Source: Pseudomonas sp. M47T1
Lineage (GTDB): Bacteria > Pseudomonadota > Gammaproteobacteria > Pseudomonadales > Pseudomonadaceae
Reading direction: 5' to 3'
Assembly: GCF_000263855.1 (NCBI RefSeq)
Contig: NZ_AJWX01000013.1
Location: 104,730 to 168,729, forward strand
DNA: 64,000 nucleotides
The stretch's first letter is position 1; each line of letters starts with the position of its first letter. Position numbers and translations under genes: made by a program. Shown in pieces: positions 52,399 through 61,226 of the stretch. The notes beneath the pieces were generated by a model, which was given only the letters and a program-made list of their open reading frames with translations, was not told the origin of the DNA and did no database searches.

Positions 52399-53227
52399 CG
52401 TCGAACACCACCTGGCAGTGGTTGAGAATCGCCACGTTGCGCTGCACCGACCACAGCCGCATCAGCGCCGTGCCCGGCCCGGTGTGCCACACCTGCGCCC
52501 GCACCGTCTCGTCGGCATGCAGGGCTGCCGTGTAACGCACGCTCAAATGGCGCAAGCGCTCGGGCCGATTGCCGCACAGCAGGTACAGCGCACCGCGGCA
52601 GGCCAGGCCGAACCCGCACAACCCCCGCAACACCGTCGCCGTCGAATCCTGGGCTGCCACAGCAAACTCTGCGGGCAGGCGAAACAGCGCATCCTGCGCC
52701 AACGGCGTGAGCATCTCGACTTCGGCGTCCGGTGCGCGCTCGGGAATGCTCACCCGCTCGCGCAACGGCTCGGGGTCGCCGCCAAAGCCGCCGTCGCCCA
52801 GGGCGATGGTCTTGACCTGCACCGTCGCCAGGCGCTGGCCCTGGTCGTCACTGAGCGTCTGCTGCTCGACGAACAAGGCGCCGCGCTGCGGCCCTCGATC
52901 ATAAAGGGCCTCGATGGCGCGCGTGACCACCACGCGGCCTTCCACCGGCAAGGGTGCATACAGGGTGATGGCTTCTTCGGCATGCACGATCTGTTGCCAA
53001 TGCAGGCCGGCCCGTGGATCGCGCTGCCAGAATTCACCGTCCGCCAGGGCCACCGCCATTGCCGGCAACGCCTGCAAACCGAGGACCTGGATGAACGGCT
53101 GATCCTGCGCAGACAGCGGACCGGGCAATCCGGCACCGAAGCCTTTGGCAAAGGCGATGGCATCTGCGCCGCTATAGCGCTTGAGCATCGGCGCAAAGGG
53201 CCACGCCTTGAGTAACTCGACATCCAT
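52391..53227 (-). CDS. MaoC-like (hydratase-2 family) protein lacking the catalytic motif
   Basis: 278-aa double-hotdog protein resembling 2-enoyl-CoA hydratase 2. The ends are family-like (VVVTRAIEALYDRG, and RGLCGFGLACRGALYLLC with SVRYTAALHADETVRAQVW). Between LFRL and RGLCGFG, where the family has the N-P-L-H-x-D-P catalytic segment, only 16 residues remain (PAEFAVAAQDSTATVL) and the motif is gone. The frame stays open. It may be inactive after a short internal deletion or act as a non-catalytic partner. ATG 53227 has a weak ribosome site (AAGGACCG). Confidence 0.65.
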   Translation of the reverse strand: MDVELLKAWPFAPMLKRYSGADAIAFAKGFGAGLPGPLSAQDQPFIQVLGLQALPAMAVALADGEFWQRDPRAGLHWQQIVHAEEAITLYAPLPVEGRVVVTRAIEALYDRGPQRGALFVEQQTLSDDQGQRLATVQVKTIALGDGGFGGDPEPLRERVSIPERAPDAEVEMLTPLAQDALFRLPAEFAVAAQDSTATVLRGLCGFGLACRGALYLLCGNRPERLRHLSVRYTAALHADETVRAQVWHTGPGTALMRLWSVQRNVAILNHCQVVFDDG

Positions 53228-53290
53228 GACAACGGTCCTTGAGTGAACGAAGGGGTAAACCGCAGGACGGCCAGCGCACAGCGGCTGGCG

Positions 53291-54091
53291 TCAGTTGCTG
53301 CTGTTTTTGACCGCCGCCATCGACGCCTTCATGCCGCGCGCGACCATCTCCTTGTGCTCGACCGTGGCATGGGTAAACACGTGGCTGTCGAAATGCGCCA
53401 TCACCGAATTGCGAAAGCCCTGGATATCGGCCGTGCGGTTGAGCGAGCGCTTGAGCACATGCATCGCCACCGGCGGCGCCTCGGCGATCTTGTTGGCCAG
53501 GCGCAGGGTGAACTCCTCCAGCGAGTCGCGGGGCACCACATGGTTGACCATGCCCCACTCCTTGGCTTCGGCGGCGCCGATGCGCTCGCCGGTAAACAGG
53601 AATTCCTTGGCCTTGCGCATGCCCATCACCCAGGGATGCACCAGCACCTCCACGGCGGCGGCGCCCAGGCTGTGAACCACCGGATCGCTGAAAAAAGCGT
53701 CTTCGCTGGCGACCATCAGATCGCACATGTTGGCCACCATCAGCCCGCCGGCAATGCAGGCGCCCTGTACCTGGGCGATGGTCGGCTTGGGGAAGTCGCG
53801 AATGCGCATGGCATTGCCCAGATAGTGCTCCTGCTCCCACATGTAGATCTGCTCGGGCGTGAAGTGCGCTCGAGTGGCGATGCCGTCAACCAGATCATGC
53901 CCCGAGGAAAAATGCTTGCCCTTGCCGCCGAGAATCAACACACGGATCTCGGGGTCGTTTTTAGCCCGCTCCAGGGCGTCGTCCAGCTCGTCGAGCAACG
54001 CCTCGGATTCGGCGTTGGCAGCGTCGGGGCGGTTGTGACAGACCCGAACCACGGGGCCGAGCACTTCATAGCTGATATGCGAGTACGTCAT
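53291..54091 (-). CDS. Crotonase-fold enoyl-CoA hydratase/isomerase, atypical active site
   Basis: 266-aa crotonase. The oxyanion-hole loops are kept (KHFSSGHDL; GACIAGGLMVANMCD), but both positions of the usual hydratase glutamates differ (Met in GGLM; DPVVHSLGA instead of a Glu loop). So it may be an isomerase, ring hydrolase or decarboxylase-type crotonase. ATG 54091 follows AGGAGGACCCC, the best ribosome site in the region. First gene of the operon behind regulon site K. Confidence 0.82.
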   Translation of the reverse strand: MTYSHISYEVLGPVVRVCHNRPDAANAESEALLDELDDALERAKNDPEIRVLILGGKGKHFSSGHDLVDGIATRAHFTPEQIYMWEQEHYLGNAMRIRDFPKPTIAQVQGACIAGGLMVANMCDLMVASEDAFFSDPVVHSLGAAAVEVLVHPWVMGMRKAKEFLFTGERIGAAEAKEWGMVNHVVPRDSLEEFTLRLANKIAEAPPVAMHVLKRSLNRTADIQGFRNSVMAHFDSHVFTHATVEHKEMVARGMKASMAAVKNSSN

Positions 54092-54155
54092 GGGGTCCTC
54101 CTGGGACTCTTGTCATCCAAAACATCACTGGCCAACAAGATCAGCCAGCTCAAAC

Positions 54156-54176
54156 AAACTGTCAAGTAGTTAGTTT
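54156..54176. promoter_or_regulatory. Regulon palindrome, site K (before the crotonase operon)
   Basis: AAACTGTC-AAGTA-GTTAGTTT; the outer arms AAACT/AGTTT are perfect and the core has two changes. It lies 64 bases before the crotonase start. Confidence 0.6.
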
Positions 54177-54274
54177 TTTTATCCTGATAACACAAGCTCG
54201 GTGCGCCACATGTCACTAACACCCCTAAAAACGTTTTGCTTGCCCCTGCTTGCCAGCCTCAAAAGGTGAATGTA

Positions 54275-54295
54275 TAACTTACACACCGTCAGTTT
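54275..54295. promoter_or_regulatory. Regulon palindrome, site L (before the acyl-CoA dehydrogenase operon)
   Basis: TAACTTAC-ACACC-GTCAGTTT, one change in each half. It lies 48 bases before the first of four acyl-CoA dehydrogenase genes. Confidence 0.62.
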
Positions 54296-54343
54296 ATTAC
54301 TGTTCTCGACGGGATTTTTCCGCAGACCCGAAAGGAAAACACC

Positions 54344-55450
54344 GTGACCGACGATGTCGATGGGACCCTGGAACTGATTCGCGACCAGGCGCTCCGGCTG
54401 TTCAAGCACAGCGCCACGCCCGAACACCTCAAGCAGCTGCTAGAAGCACCCGGGCAGTTCGATACCGCCCTGTGGGGCGCCGCCGTGGAGCAAGTGTGGC
54501 CGGCCATCGCCGTGCCGGAAGCCGCGGGCGGTATCGGCCTGGGCTGGCGTGGGTTATGCGTGCTGATGGAAGCGCTGGGCAGCCACACCGCGTCCCTGCC
54601 GTTGGTGGGTAATGCGGTGGCGGCCGCGGCGCTGCTGGACAGCGGCGAGCCGCTGCTGATCGATGAGCCGGTGGCGGTACTGAGCAGCGGAGCAGCCATC
54701 GCGTGCCTGGGCCTGGGGCGCCCGCAGCATGACGACGCAGACGCCCCCGCCGCGTTGCGCTGGCAAGCGGGCGCACTTTATGGCAGTACCGGCCTGCTCG
54801 CCTTCGCCGCCGTGGCGGACTACGCGTTGGTCTGCGCCAAATCCGGGACTGACGACATTCTGCTGTGGGTCGGGCTCGATCAGCCGGGCGTGCAGCGCGA
54901 CGTCGCGCCGACCTTCGACAACGCTCGGGCTTACGCGGGCCTGCAGTTCGACGGCGCCCACGCCCACCCCTTGAGACACAGCCAGCAGCCTGCCCGCCAC
55001 TGGTTGCACCTGGCCGCACTGGCCACCGCGTTCGAACAGATCGGCGGCGCCAGTGCCTGCATGCTCATGGCCCGCGACTACGCCCTGGAGCGAGTGGCCT
55101 TCGGTCAGCCGATCGGGCGCTTCCAGGCCATCAAGCACAAGGTCGCGGACGTCTATGCGCGTGTGGAAATCGCCCGGGGCTGCGCCCTCGATGCGCTCAA
55201 TGCCCTTGAGCAGGACGACCCGCAGGCAGCGGCGCTGACGATCGGCGCACGCCTGGCGGCCATCGACGCCTACGAAGCCGCAGCGCGGGAAAACATCCAG
55301 ATTCATGGCGGCCTGGGCGTGACCTGGGAAGCCTGGCCCCACCACTACTACCGTCGCTCGCGCAGCCTGGCGCTGGAGCTGGGCAGCCAACAAACCTGGC
55401 GCGACGCGTTGCTCGCTCAGCTGGGCTTTGACCTTGCGGACCACCCATAG
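54344..55450 (+). CDS. Acyl-CoA dehydrogenase, small-subunit type (pair 1)
   Basis: 368-aa ACAD-fold protein. The C-terminal signature is IHGGLGVTWEAWPHHYYRRSRSLALELG; it lacks the GGTDEI/GGANEV ending. This is the pattern of one subunit in alpha2-beta2 dehydrogenases of steroid and side-chain degradation. Start GTG 54344 follows AAAGGAAAAC. It is 10 bases from the next ACAD, its probable partner. First gene of a four-ACAD operon. Confidence 0.85.
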   Translation: MTDDVDGTLELIRDQALRLFKHSATPEHLKQLLEAPGQFDTALWGAAVEQVWPAIAVPEAAGGIGLGWRGLCVLMEALGSHTASLPLVGNAVAAAALLDSGEPLLIDEPVAVLSSGAAIACLGLGRPQHDDADAPAALRWQAGALYGSTGLLAFAAVADYALVCAKSGTDDILLWVGLDQPGVQRDVAPTFDNARAYAGLQFDGAHAHPLRHSQQPARHWLHLAALATAFEQIGGASACMLMARDYALERVAFGQPIGRFQAIKHKVADVYARVEIARGCALDALNALEQDDPQAAALTIGARLAAIDAYEAAARENIQIHGGLGVTWEAWPHHYYRRSRSLALELGSQQTWRDALLAQLGFDLADHP

Positions 55451-55460
55451 GGCCTCCCCC

Positions 55461-56660
55461 ATGACACATGACACGCACTACCGCGCCACCGCGCGCCAAT
55501 GGCTGGCCGCCCACGCGGTCGATTTCAGCGGCGCCGCCCGCCGCGGCCTGTCGCTGGCCGAAGACGTCGCCCTGGGCCGCGCCTGGCAGGCCCTCAAGGC
55601 CCGTCACGGCTACGCCGCCATCAACCTGCCCGAGCACTACGGCGGCGGCGGTGGCAGCGAGCTGGACAAGATCATTTTCAGTGAAGAAGAGCTCAAGTAC
55701 GACCTCCCCACCGTCTACTACTCCATCAGCCTCAGCAACCCGCTGCCGATCTTCCTGCGCTATGCCAGCGAAGCCTTCAAGGAGCGCCTGGCGCCCCCGG
55801 CCATCCGCGGCGAGCACATCTGGTGCCAGTTGTTTTCCGAGCCCGCTGCCGGCTCCGACCTCGCGGCGTTGCGTTTGCGCGCCGAACGGGTCGACAACGG
55901 TTGGCGCCTCAATGGCCAGAAGCTCTGGACCAGTTGGGCGCAGCTGGCGGACTGGGGCGTGGTGATCGCCCGCTCCGATCCATCGCTGCCCAAGCATGCC
56001 GGCCTGACGTACTTCTTTCTCGACATGCACAGCCCTGGCATCACCGTGCGCCCTGTGCGTCGGCTGGTCGGCCACCCGGACCTCAACGAGGTGTGGTTCG
56101 ATAACGTCTTGATCCCTGACGACCAGCGCCTGGGCGAGGTCAACGGCGGCTTCAAGGTGGCGGTCGAGACCTTGATGATCGAACGCTACGGCGTCACCGA
56201 CGAAACCGCCGACTCGCCGCCCCTTGAAGCCTTCGTCGAACTCGCCCGCGGCGCACGCCTCAACGGCCGCCCGGCGCTGCTTGATGGCGAAGTACGCCAG
56301 GCTATCGCCAAGGCCTTCGTCGAACGCCAGGGCCTGCGCAGCATCCACAGCCGGGCCATGGCAGCCATTGCAGCGGGGCGCGAACCGGGCCCCGAAGGCG
56401 CCATCCGCAAGTTGCTGATCGGCCGCACGCGCCAGCAACTCGGGGCACTGGCGATGGACTTGCTGGGCCTTGAGGCGCTGCGTTTGCCCGCTGACAGCCT
56501 GTCGAGCCGCGACTTCACCCATGCCTGGCTCGACCCCAGTGTGCGCATCGCCGGGGGCACCGATGAAATCCTGCTCAACACCCTCGCCGAACGCGTGCTG
56601 GGCCTGCCCCAGGATCACCGTCCCGACAAGGGCCAGCCCTTCAACACCGCACTGCGCTGA
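55461..56660 (+). CDS. Acyl-CoA dehydrogenase, catalytic-type subunit (pair 1)
   Basis: 399-aa ACAD with FSEPAAGSDLAALRLRAE, LNGQKLWTSWAQLADWG and the C-terminal VRIAGGTDEILLNTLAERVLGLP. It contributes the flavin-adenine-binding end motif lacking in the protein just upstream, so the two likely form one heteromeric enzyme. ATG 55461 follows AGGGCC, a modest ribosome site. Followed after 57 bases by the second pair. Confidence 0.88.
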   Translation: MTHDTHYRATARQWLAAHAVDFSGAARRGLSLAEDVALGRAWQALKARHGYAAINLPEHYGGGGGSELDKIIFSEEELKYDLPTVYYSISLSNPLPIFLRYASEAFKERLAPPAIRGEHIWCQLFSEPAAGSDLAALRLRAERVDNGWRLNGQKLWTSWAQLADWGVVIARSDPSLPKHAGLTYFFLDMHSPGITVRPVRRLVGHPDLNEVWFDNVLIPDDQRLGEVNGGFKVAVETLMIERYGVTDETADSPPLEAFVELARGARLNGRPALLDGEVRQAIAKAFVERQGLRSIHSRAMAAIAAGREPGPEGAIRKLLIGRTRQQLGALAMDLLGLEALRLPADSLSSRDFTHAWLDPSVRIAGGTDEILLNTLAERVLGLPQDHRPDKGQPFNTALR

Positions 56661-56717
56661 TGCCCGGCGCGTACCCGCGGTTAGCGCCGCCGAGCCGTTT
56701 GTAAAAAGGACCAAGTG

Positions 56718-57902
56718 ATGGATTTGAGACCCGACCCTGCTGATGATCTGTTTCGCCAGCAAGTGCGCCAGTTCCTGCGCGAGCAACTGCCCCCCGACAT
56801 GGCCGAGCGCAACCGCCTGGGCTACCACTTTCTGCGCGAAGACATGCGCCACTGGACGCGCCTGCTGCATGCCCAGGGCTGGGCCGGAGCCAACTGGCCC
56901 AAGGCCTGGGGCGGCACCGGCTGGTCGCAATTGCAGCAGTTCATCTTCGAGGAGGAATGCGCGCTGGCCGGTGCCCCCCCGGTCGATGTCGCCGGGCTGC
57001 GCATGTTCGGCCCCGTGGTGATGACCTTTGGCAACGAGCAATGCAAGGCGCGCTTCGGCCTGCCGATTCTGACCGGCGAGCTTTTCTGGGCCCAGGGCTT
57101 CTCCGAGCCCAATGCGGGCTCCGACCTCGGCTCGCTGGCCACACGGGCGGTGCGCGACGGCAATGAATACGTCATCAACGGCCGCAAGATCTGGACCTCC
57201 TACGCCCACAACACCGAGGTGATCTGCGTGCTGGCACGCACTGACCTCACCGCCAAGCGCAGCTTCTCGATGATCGTCGTCGACGCCCATGCGCCGGGGG
57301 TCAGCATTCGCCCGATCATCGACATCGGCGAAGGCTACAGCCTCAACGAAACCCTCTTTGAAGACGTGCGCGTACCGCTCGACAACCTCATCGGCGAAGA
57401 AGGCCAAGGCTGGAACTACGCCAAGTTTCTGCTCGACAACGAGCGCGCCTCGAGCGCCGAAGTGCCGCTCAACAAAAGCAACCTGATGAAACTGCGGCGG
57501 ATGCTCGCCCTGCCCCGCGCCGACGGCTCCCGCCGCCTTGACGACCCCGGCGTCGCCAGCCGCCTGGCGCAACTGGAGGTGCATTTCCAGGCGTTGGAAA
57601 TGATGACCCTGCGCGCGCTCACCGAAAAGGATCAAGGCTCACGCCTGCCGGTCGGCTCGCTGCTCAAGCTGCGCGGCTCCGAGCTGCTGCAGAAAATCGG
57701 CGAGATGCAGGTCGAGGCCCTTGGCGACTATGGCGCCTACGTTTACGCCGACCCGCACGAATCCGCCGTGCCCTGGCCGCCCGGCCCCGCCCATGCGCCC
57801 GGGGTCGTCGCCGACTTCATGTACCGGCGCGCCACCACCATCTACGGCGGCGCCAACGAGGTCCAACGCACCATCATCGCCCGCTCATTTCTGGAACTCT
57901 GA
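56718..57902 (+). CDS. Acyl-CoA dehydrogenase, catalytic-type subunit (pair 2)
   Basis: 394-aa ACAD: QGFSEPNAGSDLGSLATRAV, INGRKIWTSYAHNTEV, GEGYSLNETLFEDVRVP and the ending IYGGANEVQRTIIARSFLEL. This is the IpdE/FadE type usual for cyclic or branched acyl-CoAs. ATG 56718 follows AAAAAGGACC; GTG 56715 is just upstream. Its stop is two bases before the next ACAD start, so the two are translated as a unit. Confidence 0.9.
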   Translation: MDLRPDPADDLFRQQVRQFLREQLPPDMAERNRLGYHFLREDMRHWTRLLHAQGWAGANWPKAWGGTGWSQLQQFIFEEECALAGAPPVDVAGLRMFGPVVMTFGNEQCKARFGLPILTGELFWAQGFSEPNAGSDLGSLATRAVRDGNEYVINGRKIWTSYAHNTEVICVLARTDLTAKRSFSMIVVDAHAPGVSIRPIIDIGEGYSLNETLFEDVRVPLDNLIGEEGQGWNYAKFLLDNERASSAEVPLNKSNLMKLRRMLALPRADGSRRLDDPGVASRLAQLEVHFQALEMMTLRALTEKDQGSRLPVGSLLKLRGSELLQKIGEMQVEALGDYGAYVYADPHESAVPWPPGPAHAPGVVADFMYRRATTIYGGANEVQRTIIARSFLEL

Positions 57903-57904
57903 CC

Positions 57905-59122
57905 ATGGACTTCAACCTCAGCGAAGAACAACAAATGCTGCAAGACAGCGCCCGCCGGATGTTGGAGAAGCACTGCCATTTCGAAGCGCGCCGACCGATC
58001 ATCGAACAAGGCAGCTTCAGCCCGGCCCACTGGCGAACCTTCGCCGAACTCGGCTGGCTGGGGCTGTCCATCCCGGAAGAATATGGCGGCCTGGGCGAGG
58101 GCCCGACCAGCATGGCGGTGCTGATGGAGGAGTTCGGCCGGGTACTGCTGGTGGAGCCTGTGTGGGCGGTCAGTGTGTTGGCCGCACAGACCCTGGTGGC
58201 CGCCGGCGATGAGACCAAGGCCCAGGCCATTCTGCCGCTGCTGGTGGCCGGAGAAGCGCGGCCGGTGCTGGCCCACGGTGAAGAAGACGCAGGCGGCATC
58301 ATCGAACACGTGGCCACCACCGCCGTGCGCAACGCCAGCGGCGGCTGGACGCTCTCGGGCAGCAAGACACTGGTGGTGGGCGGCAATATCGCCGACCTGC
58401 TGATCGTCTCGGCGCGTACCGCCGGGCAATGCCGTGATCGTGAAGGCATCAGCCTGTTCCTGGTCAAACCTGACGCACTCGGCCTGACCCGCCACAACGT
58501 GCGGCTGATCGACAACCGCTGGGCCGCGCACGTGCAACTCGATGCGGTCCAGGTCAGCGAACAGGACCTGCTCGGTACCTTGCATCAGGGTTTTTCACCC
58601 CTGCAGAGCGCCCACGCCCACGGCACGGTGGCGTTGTGCGCAGAGGCCATCGGGGTCATGGAACAGGCGCTGTGGATCACCCGCGACTACCTCAAGGTGC
58701 GCAAGCAGTTCGGCGCGCCACTGAGCAGTTTTCAGGCGTTGCAACATCGCATGAGCGAGATGCTCGCCGAGCTGGAGCTGTCGCGCGCCATGGTCTTTCG
58801 CGCCCTCTCGCACTTCGGTGCCGCCGAACCTGCGCGCCAGTTGGCGCTGTCATCGACCAAGGCGCATATCGGCCAGAGCGGCAAGTTCGTCTGCGGCCAG
58901 GCGATCCAGCTGCACGGCGGCATCGGGGTGACGGAAGAGTACGTGATCGGTCATCACTTCAAGCGCATGACCCTGATCGACCAAGCCATGGGCAACTCGC
59001 ACTTTCACCTGCAGCGCCTGGCCGAACACGAATGTGAAGTGCCTGGCGCGCCAGTGGCGCTCGATCAGCCCGTGCCGGCCAGCATCGACGTACCGGTGCC
59101 GGCAGAGTTGGCACACACCTGA
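57905..59122 (+). CDS. Acyl-CoA dehydrogenase, small-subunit type (pair 2)
   Basis: 405-aa ACAD with FNLSEEQQMLQDSARRMLEKH at the N-terminus and IQLHGGIGVTEEYVIGHHFKRMTLID at the end, again without the GG-x-E-V motif. It pairs with the preceding gene in the same way as the first two ACADs. The tail after residue 375 (EVPGAPVALDQPVPASIDVPVPAEL) is a Pro/Val-rich extension. Last gene of the operon, convergent with the OYE-like gene. Confidence 0.88.
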   Translation: MDFNLSEEQQMLQDSARRMLEKHCHFEARRPIIEQGSFSPAHWRTFAELGWLGLSIPEEYGGLGEGPTSMAVLMEEFGRVLLVEPVWAVSVLAAQTLVAAGDETKAQAILPLLVAGEARPVLAHGEEDAGGIIEHVATTAVRNASGGWTLSGSKTLVVGGNIADLLIVSARTAGQCRDREGISLFLVKPDALGLTRHNVRLIDNRWAAHVQLDAVQVSEQDLLGTLHQGFSPLQSAHAHGTVALCAEAIGVMEQALWITRDYLKVRKQFGAPLSSFQALQHRMSEMLAELELSRAMVFRALSHFGAAEPARQLALSSTKAHIGQSGKFVCGQAIQLHGGIGVTEEYVIGHHFKRMTLIDQAMGNSHFHLQRLAEHECEVPGAPVALDQPVPASIDVPVPAELAHT

Positions 59123-59168
59123 GGGCGGTGGCCGCGCTGACACCCGCAACGGGTGGCAGCGCCGCTAT

Positions 59169-61187
59169 TCAGCAGGCCAGTTCGTGCACCACCACCGTCT
59201 GTGAGCGCAAGGCTTTGACCGCCGCATAACCGCCGTGCACGGCATCCCCGATGCGCCCGCCGCGATGGGCATCGCCAATGGCCACGAACGGCACGCCCGC
59301 AGCGCGCAGCGCCTCGGCCAGCTCAGTGTCAGGGCGGCGCCCCTGAGCGATCAGCACCCGGTCGCACAGCAGCGTCCAGGGACTGCCGTCCTCACCGCTC
59401 AGGCTAACCGAGGCAGTATCGGCGCCGCTGATGGAGAGAATCTGCGTGCCGTCGACGATCCGCACCTGCGGGTTGCTCGACAGACGCGTCAGCAGCACAC
59501 CGCGATAGATCGCCTCCGCCGCGCGGGCCAGTTGGCTGGCCGGCGAACGCGACACCAGCACCACATTGAAGCCACGCTCGGCAAGGTATTCGGCGGATTC
59601 GCAACCGGTCTCGCCACCGCCATAGATCAGCACCGGTAGCCCCAGGGGCGACGGCTGCCAATCGACCGCGCCCATGAGCAATTCATAGGCATCGAACACC
59701 CGTTGACCGTCGGTGCCCGGGATGTCCAGGCTCAACGCCCGGCCGCCCATGGCGAGGATGACGATCGCCGGGCGTGGCGCCAGCAAGGTGGCGAGATCGG
59801 CGCGCTGATGCAGGCGGACCTCGACACCACTGGCGGCCAGCTGGCGTTCCAGATAGTGCTGATACCACTGCAGCTTCTCCTTGAAGGGCGGCGCCGCCGA
59901 GGCGATCAGACCGCCACCCAAGGTATCGCGCGCCTCGAACAGCTCGGTGCGGTAGCCCGCCTGGTCGAGCATCAAGGCCGTGGCCATGCCCCCCGGCCCG
60001 CCACCGACCACCACCGCTCGCGCCCCGCGCTGGCTGCCGGCGTCCAGCGCCGGGTCGAGCTCCTGCCCGGTACGCGGATTTTCGGCGCAGCCGATCACCC
60101 CATGGGCACCGGCATGGCTGGTCACACAATAGTTGCACGAGGTACAGGGGCGAATACTCTCGACCTCGCCGCGCAGCGCCTTGCTGGCCCAATGCGGATC
60201 GGCCAGCAAGGGGCGCCCGAGGGCGATCAGGTCGGTGTCACCGTTGGCGATGGCGGCCTCGGCGGTCGCTGGCCAGCGGATCTGCCCCACCGATATCACC
60301 GGCACGTCCACCGCCGCACGAATGCGCCGCGCATAGGGCAAGCGCCAGCCTTCGGGCGCGGACATCGGTTCGATCACCTTGGCCATGCCGGTATAGCCGG
60401 TGCCCATGGACACATGCACAAGGTCCAGCCCCGCCGCCACCAGTTGCGGGGTGATGCGCTCCATATCGGCGATGCCCAACCCGGCTGGGGAGAACTCGTC
60501 GGCCGACAGCCGATAACTCAACGGCCGCTCACCAATGGCTTGCTTGACCCGGGCGATGACCCGCTGGGACAAGCGCAGGCGCCCTGCCTCATCACCGCCC
60601 CAGGCATCCTGGCGATGGTTGGTCAGGGGCGACAGGAACTGCGTCAGCAGATAGCCATGGGCGCCGTGCAACTCGAACGCCTGATAACCGGCCTGCACGC
60701 CCAGCTCTGCGGTGCGGCCAAAGCATTCGATCAAGTGCTCGATCTGAGCGTCGGTCATGGCCCGGGCCGTGAGCTTGCTCGGATCGCGACGCGATACTAC
60801 ATCGCTGGGGCCAATGGCGACCCCGCCCTCGACCAGCGCGCGCGGCACCCCGGAGCCACCGTGCTGCAACTGCAGGCACGCCACGGCGCCGGCCTGGTTG
60901 ATGACCTCCACCAGGCGCCGATGACCGTCCAGATGGGCCGGCGTGTCCAGGCTCAACTGACGGTGCTCGGAGCGCCCGGTAGGGCGATGCACGCAGCAGA
61001 ACTCAACGATGATCATGCCCACGCCACCCTCGGCGCGGGCCTTGTAGAAGGCGATCTGGCGCGGCGTGACGTGGCCCTCCTCGTCGCCCAGCTGGGTCGA
61101 CATGGGCGCCATCACGATACGGTTGGGCAGGGTCAGATTGCCCAGCCGCAAGGGGCTGAACAGGTTTGGAAATGAAGGATGGCGCAT
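59169..61187 (-). CDS. OYE-like NADH:flavin oxidoreductase with Fe-S and FAD domains
   Basis: 672-aa enzyme of the 2,4-dienoyl-CoA reductase/BaiCD group. The N-terminal FMN TIM barrel (NRIVMAPMSTQLG; ELHGAHGYLLTQFLSP; SVGQIRWP), Fe-S cysteines in RPCTSCNYC with a later GCAEN, then a FAD domain (VVVGGGPGGMATALML) and NAD domain (LIYGGGETGCESAEYL). It probably reduces a conjugated ring or dienoyl-CoA. ATG 61187 has a poor ribosome site. Last gene of the minus-strand ring-cleavage operon. Confidence 0.88.
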   Translation of the reverse strand: MRHPSFPNLFSPLRLGNLTLPNRIVMAPMSTQLGDEEGHVTPRQIAFYKARAEGGVGMIIVEFCCVHRPTGRSEHRQLSLDTPAHLDGHRRLVEVINQAGAVACLQLQHGGSGVPRALVEGGVAIGPSDVVSRRDPSKLTARAMTDAQIEHLIECFGRTAELGVQAGYQAFELHGAHGYLLTQFLSPLTNHRQDAWGGDEAGRLRLSQRVIARVKQAIGERPLSYRLSADEFSPAGLGIADMERITPQLVAAGLDLVHVSMGTGYTGMAKVIEPMSAPEGWRLPYARRIRAAVDVPVISVGQIRWPATAEAAIANGDTDLIALGRPLLADPHWASKALRGEVESIRPCTSCNYCVTSHAGAHGVIGCAENPRTGQELDPALDAGSQRGARAVVVGGGPGGMATALMLDQAGYRTELFEARDTLGGGLIASAAPPFKEKLQWYQHYLERQLAASGVEVRLHQRADLATLLAPRPAIVILAMGGRALSLDIPGTDGQRVFDAYELLMGAVDWQPSPLGLPVLIYGGGETGCESAEYLAERGFNVVLVSRSPASQLARAAEAIYRGVLLTRLSSNPQVRIVDGTQILSISGADTASVSLSGEDGSPWTLLCDRVLIAQGRRPDTELAEALRAAGVPFVAIGDAHRGGRIGDAVHGGYAAVKALRSQTVVVHELAC

Positions 61188-61226
61188 CTTGTGGGTGTCC
61201 TCAAAGGGTGCTCGAAGCGAGCCCCA

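Noticed and set aside
55197..57635. 812-codon minus-strand open frame
   Set aside because: Antisense to two acyl-CoA dehydrogenase genes with full motifs; its own product is repetitive Val/Ala/Gly-rich and domain-free.
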